NCBI GenBank assembly: GCA_037102815.1
Contig: BTPP01000001.1
Location: 4,675,001-4,739,000 of the forward strand
DNA from: Neurospora intermedia
Lineage: Eukaryota; Ascomycota; Sordariomycetes; Sordariales; Sordariaceae
DNA length: 64,000 nucleotides
Direction of reading: 5' to 3'
Position numbers and translations under genes: made by a program. Below, in pieces: positions 60,052-64,000 of this stretch (position 1 is its first letter; every line of letters begins with the position of its first letter). The notes under the pieces are model-generated. The model saw nothing but the letters and a program-made list of their open reading frames with translations, was not told where the DNA came from and ran no database searches.

Positions 60052-60900
60052 AAGATTTTATTCTTAGGATTTTTTCTTCAACCGATGATGGACCCAGTTC
60101 CAGCCTTGGATATTTCGCAATCAATGTCTACCTATGTATCATGTTCCCGCCTTCTAGAAAACTCCAGTCGGCAGGTTTCACTCCCCTGCCTTTAACTTTA
60201 AATTGAGTAACGTCACACTTAGAGAAGCACTGAGCCCGGTTGGTTTAGTTTAGTGTCTCAAGTTCGTTGGTAACACCCAAGCTTTAAAGTTCATGACGCA
60301 ACGCCACGCCGGTGTCTCACAGATGCGAGAAGGACTATTTCCCGCAATTGGAGATTTCTCTTGATGCAGTATGAGGTTAGACGACGTTGACACAAACCAT
60401 GCGGAGCAGTCAGCCCATCAAACGTCCAAACAACTAGAAAGTTTTTTTTTTATTCACTAGCGAGACTAGTACAACAAGAAAACGGAACTAACAATCCAAA
60501 CGGTGAGGAATGAAAACTTTTCACTTCGAGACACCAAAGCGGTGTCCCAAGAAGGAGTGGGTGCAGTGCAGTGTAGAGTAGTAGTAGTCAAGGTTCACAC
60601 ACACACCGCCTCTACCGTCACCTCACCGTTATTTGGAGAAAGCTTCCACTTTCTTGGCTTGTACCGACCTGGTTCCCCAGCCCAGCCTAGAATCCAGGAA
60701 TTCCTAAATAGATCCATCCGCCTTACGACCCTCGCCCATCGCATCACAGTCGCAAAAGCGGTGACCTCAGAAAGAGAAACCAAAAACCCTGCCTTGACCG
60801 TCCTGGCGGTAGGTTTTCAATGTGGCCCTGATTTTAGGCGTTAGGTCTGGCTGGGTCTGGGTCCGGGTATCTCAACCGCCTAGCTGACGCGGCCCGCACC

Positions 60901-61179
60901 ATGCTCGCTCGCCTCTCCTCGTCTCGCCTGGCCGGTCGTTCGCGAAAAGTTCCCTGGTCTAGAACCATGCCCGCCATGCCCGCTATGCGTAAGCCAAGTA
61001 TGATGAGAGAAGAGAGTAAAAGCGGTTGTACAGTTCGTACGTTCGTAGCACAGCCAAGGCCCAACTCGCTTGATCTACGAAAGGGTACTAGTACTGCGCG
61101 ACACAGGGTTTGCGGAACAGTGGGAATGGGGTTTACTCTGATCGGGTATCTAATCATCGTAGTCTTCTTCTCTGGCTGA
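60901..61179 (+). CDS. Candidate small mitochondrial-type protein
   Basis: The frame starts in GCACCATG context and encodes 92 residues. The N-terminus 'MLARLSSSRLAGRSRKVPW' is rich in Arg and Ser without acids, like a mitochondrial targeting peptide. The last 20 residues form a hydrophobic segment ('GFTLIGYLIIVVFFSG'). A GTAAGC donor at about 60990 and an acceptor-like site near 61048 would remove the middle part and keep the frame. A 184-codon frame on the opposite strand overlaps it, so the coding strand is uncertain. No family recognised. Confidence 0.25.
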   Translation: MLARLSSSRLAGRSRKVPWSRTMPAMPAMRKPSMMREESKSGCTVRTFVAQPRPNSLDLRKGTSTARHRVCGTVGMGFTLIGYLIIVVFFSG

Positions 61180-64000
61180 TATTTGACCGTCAACAAAGTG
61201 AAGTTGAAACTACCTCCAACGCATCCTCGCCGGAACGACCCCACAAAAACACAGTCAAAGAATCCCGGCAACTCACTGTCCCGGACGAACCGGCCAGAGT
61301 GCGGGTCGGGAGCCGGGGCTGTCGGAGCGGTCCGGGGAAAGGGGGGGAGGCGAGGGTACGGCGGGGATTTGTGGCAGGCACCGTTCAACCCTGATTCGAT
61401 TGTTGGCGCGGTACTTCGATTGACACTTTGCCCCTCTCACGTTCGGTTCGGTGGACTTTGGCGCTGCAAGCCCTGGAAGAGTGCTGGAGGCGTTTCCCAT
61501 TTAGGTATTGTCTATAAATACTCTCTCTCTTTACCCTGGTTATCTCGGAGAAGCGAACCAATCATATAGTCTAGATCGTACATTCTTCCCCTGTTCCAAG
61601 TCGGAAGAAGTCACTCGCTAACAATAACACCAGTATCAAGCAGATTTGCGGGGGATTCCAACCAAGATCGTTCCTTGTGCTTTCGAACAGGATTCCGATA
61701 TTTAGGCTCGGAAAACTTTCAAGTGCCATTTCCGCGTGCGCCACCAAGAAGAGTCAACCACGACTGCCTGCACATGATGCTCACCGGCCAGTTTCCCCAG
61801 CCACTCGGCCATGAACTTGGGTGACAGGATGATGTGGTGAGGGTGATATTGCTCCGTCAATGATTCCACACTGCGTCAAAGCGAGCAATGAGGCGAAATG
61901 ACATACATTGGTTACGATGTAGATAATCTTTTTTCTGTCCTCCAAGGAGTTGTAGACCCCTCTGCGAGTGCATGCTGGTCATGCCTCAAAACAAGAGACC
62001 TCGATTACATTTTGGCAAGACCGTAAGGGCAAGGAGCATTTGATGCAATCCAGCCTCCAAGATGGCCGGCGCTATGATAACGCCATTGTGACGATGATGT
62101 TCCAGCAAACGCCACGATTAGTTCACATCCTTTGATGTATACACTACGTTAGCTACATAGGTAGGTTTCAGTGAACTAGCGAAGCACCTTGAAAGATGAC
62201 TGGCCAGAAGGAACCTGGCTTCGATGCCATTGGAGATGTCGCAGATGCCCGGAGGACGACTCCTTGGTGTAACCCGCCCGCCCGCATAAACTGTACAACC
62301 TCACAAGTGCCGTGGCGATAGGTACTAGTGTACTATGTAGTGTACAGGCTCTCGGGTACCAGGTGCTATCCACCTTGCCCGGTGTTATGTGTGTCGCAGA
62401 TTCGCGCCGGAGCCGGGAGTGTATCAAACCAACGTCCACGACTTCCTCACGGCAATCCAAGGGTAGTGCCTGGACAAGCATTGGTCGCTGCCTTGGGAGG
62501 GAGACTGAGAATCCCGACTCGGTGTCCCCTAAATTCTTCACAACAACAATAACAACAATAACAAAAGATTGCCCATCTAAAACACACCGTCATTGCCCTG
62601 CTGAAACGACCATGATCATGGGCGGGAAATCCTAAAAAGATATTGTTGCTTTTTCAGAAGGACCAACTGATGCGGAGATCCCCCTGCCTGGCAGTTGTAT
62701 AATAGCGGGGGGCCGGGGGGGGGGGGGGTTGGCAGCAGGGGCACATTGTCATCGTCGGGAGTTATCCATTCGATCGACATTGCAAGATGGAGATAGCGGC
62801 TTTATAAAGATGCAACAAAGTTGGAGGAGGATGTCGAGCTGATGCTAATTGAAGGACAAGCTCCATTCCAGGTAACACCATGCACAGGCACTGTCAGATT
62901 CAGCAATAATCCGTCCCCCAGATTTCTTCCCCTGTCCCCTCCGGTTTGCATTGTACCGGTCCAAGTGTCACCGTTCGCCGATGGGAACGTTCTTTGGCTG
63001 ACGATAACTGTAATCACATCTCGGGTTGAACAGCGCTGGCCACCCAGATTGAGAGACGAGAACAAACATCTTTCTTTTTTTTGAATTCATGACCGCCTTT
63101 TCTCGATATGACATGGGGAGATGAGCAAGAACGCCGCCCAAGGCTCATGGCTTAGACATACTTCAGGGTTCCAATCCTTTGGTGCCTGTTGTTGGTAGCT
63201 TTGTAAATGATTTCGGACTCCTTGGGCTGCCTCAGCCATTTGAGCCACATGAGCCACTCTCCTGTTTGGGCGGACTGGGAAGAAGGTCGGTTGAGATGAG
63301 GAGGATCTTGTTGGCGGTAATCGCCATCAGTTAAAACTCCTTAGCAATTCGATGCTCCACGGTGATCACACAATAGCTGGTCATTCGCGAGATATCAACA
63401 TGATGGGCATAACAGGAAATGCATTGAACAAGGCCGAGAGAAAGTTGACATGGTCACATTGGGATAGGATGGTAGAGCTGGTGGAGGTCTTTTGAGATAT
63501 CGATATCTCTTTTTTCAAGTTAAAATCAATAGGATGAGCCTCTGTGTACGATGATTGGACCAGAAGGAAGGCGCCACTGGCGGTTGTCGCGACAGACGGA
63601 TGATGCATGGCAAAGCATTCGACCACCCGATACTCGGTTGAGAGATTTACAATGTCGAGAGCCCAAGGAAAGCTTCAAATCGGTGACTTGAAGCATGATG
63701 GAATGCTGAGTCCGATGGCGCCTGCTGCAATTAACCGGTCAAGGCAGCTTTGGGATGATGCGGTAGGCGACAACACAGGCGAGACAGTATCAGGAAATGC
63801 TGAATCGACGTATCAGTTTTGGCATTCTGGGTTTCGGAATGCCATACATGCTCCAGTCTCGACTAACGCTCGGGTGTTACATGTATCGGACAGTAAGAAC
63901 ACCTTCTGTCATGACTTTCCTTGGCCAATGACTCTAACCATACCAAGAGTTTAAAAGCAACATCACCGGCAGCATCGTCCGACTCGAAGCTTGGAAGAAC
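61180..64000. other. Terminal region without a clear gene
   Basis: Only weak coding signals are seen. On the minus strand at about 61960-61700 two pieces in different frames look protein-like ('GVYNSLEDRKKIIYIVTN' and 'HHIILSPKFMAEWLGKL') and may be remains of a decayed gene; the apparent intron between them is only 36 bases and does not keep the frame. A 14-base G run lies at 62715-62728. A 115-codon plus-strand frame at 63607-63954 has no domain and nears the window edge, so it might be an exon of a gene that continues outside. Confidence 0.35.

Larger units (their letters stand above)
59044..60900. other. Intergenic region with poly-T tract
   Basis: No solid gene is present. It contains a small ORF (59384-59626) and a 48-base T run (60003-60050), both listed separately. 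Other ORFs are short and overlap. Confidence 0.4.

Noticed and set aside
1-64000. CRISPR arrays, bacterial operons, rRNA or secondary-metabolite cluster
   Set aside because: No regularly spaced repeats, no rRNA-like sequence, and no synthase genes are seen. The gene content is scattered eukaryotic housekeeping functions.

Overview
The window looks like a chromosome segment of a filamentous ascomycete of the Sordariales, almost certainly Neurospora (N. crassa or a close relative). The grounds are small GT-AG introns with CTAAC or CTGAC branch sites, a 706-residue glycogen synthase, the gene order xrn1 / cac-3 (npf) / ... / gsy-1 as I recall it (not checked against a database), and a 13.5 kb AT-rich block mutated in the way repeat-induced point mutation (RIP) mutates DNA. 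In that block CpA and TpG are almost absent, TpA is abundant and CpG is kept.

Region by region. Positions 1-13500 are heterochromatin-like RIP-mutated repeats with no intact gene. Read on the minus strand they still show a Ty3/gypsy chromovirus: Gag zinc knuckle, reverse transcriptase, RNase H, integrase and a C-terminal chromodomain, in the expected order. A second Gag-like relic lies at 10.3-12.7 kb, separated from the first by a short stretch with little RIP that carries a perfect 10-bp inverted repeat. From 14 kb the sequence is ordinary euchromatin: signal peptidase subunit SPC3 (+), 5'-3' exoribonuclease XRN1 (-), the WD40 histone chaperone CAC-3/NPF (+), a large F-box protein (+), a Ser-rich uncharacterised protein (-), a small three-exon Pmp3-family membrane protein (-), an Nrp1-like RNA-binding protein with a degenerate exonuclease domain (+), a CTK1/CDK12-type CTD kinase with an RS-rich N-terminus (-), a gene-poor stretch of about 7 kb, glycogen synthase gsy-1 (+), a second F-box protein (+), and a metallophosphoesterase pseudogene with two in-frame stops (+). 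The last 5 kb hold only weak ORFs and long homopolymer tracts.

There is no operon-like organisation, as expected for a fungus. Most genes are divergently or convergently paired and are housekeeping functions: secretion, mRNA decay, chromatin assembly and PRC2, transcription elongation, ubiquitin ligase adaptors and glycogen storage. No clearly new multi-gene system is visible. The points most worth checking are an open reading frame of 137 codons in frame just past the cac-3 stop codon, the decayed metallophosphoesterase, the inactive-looking exonuclease fused to an RRM and two zinc fingers, and the two-layered RIP block. Exon borders were placed by eye from splice signals and protein continuity.
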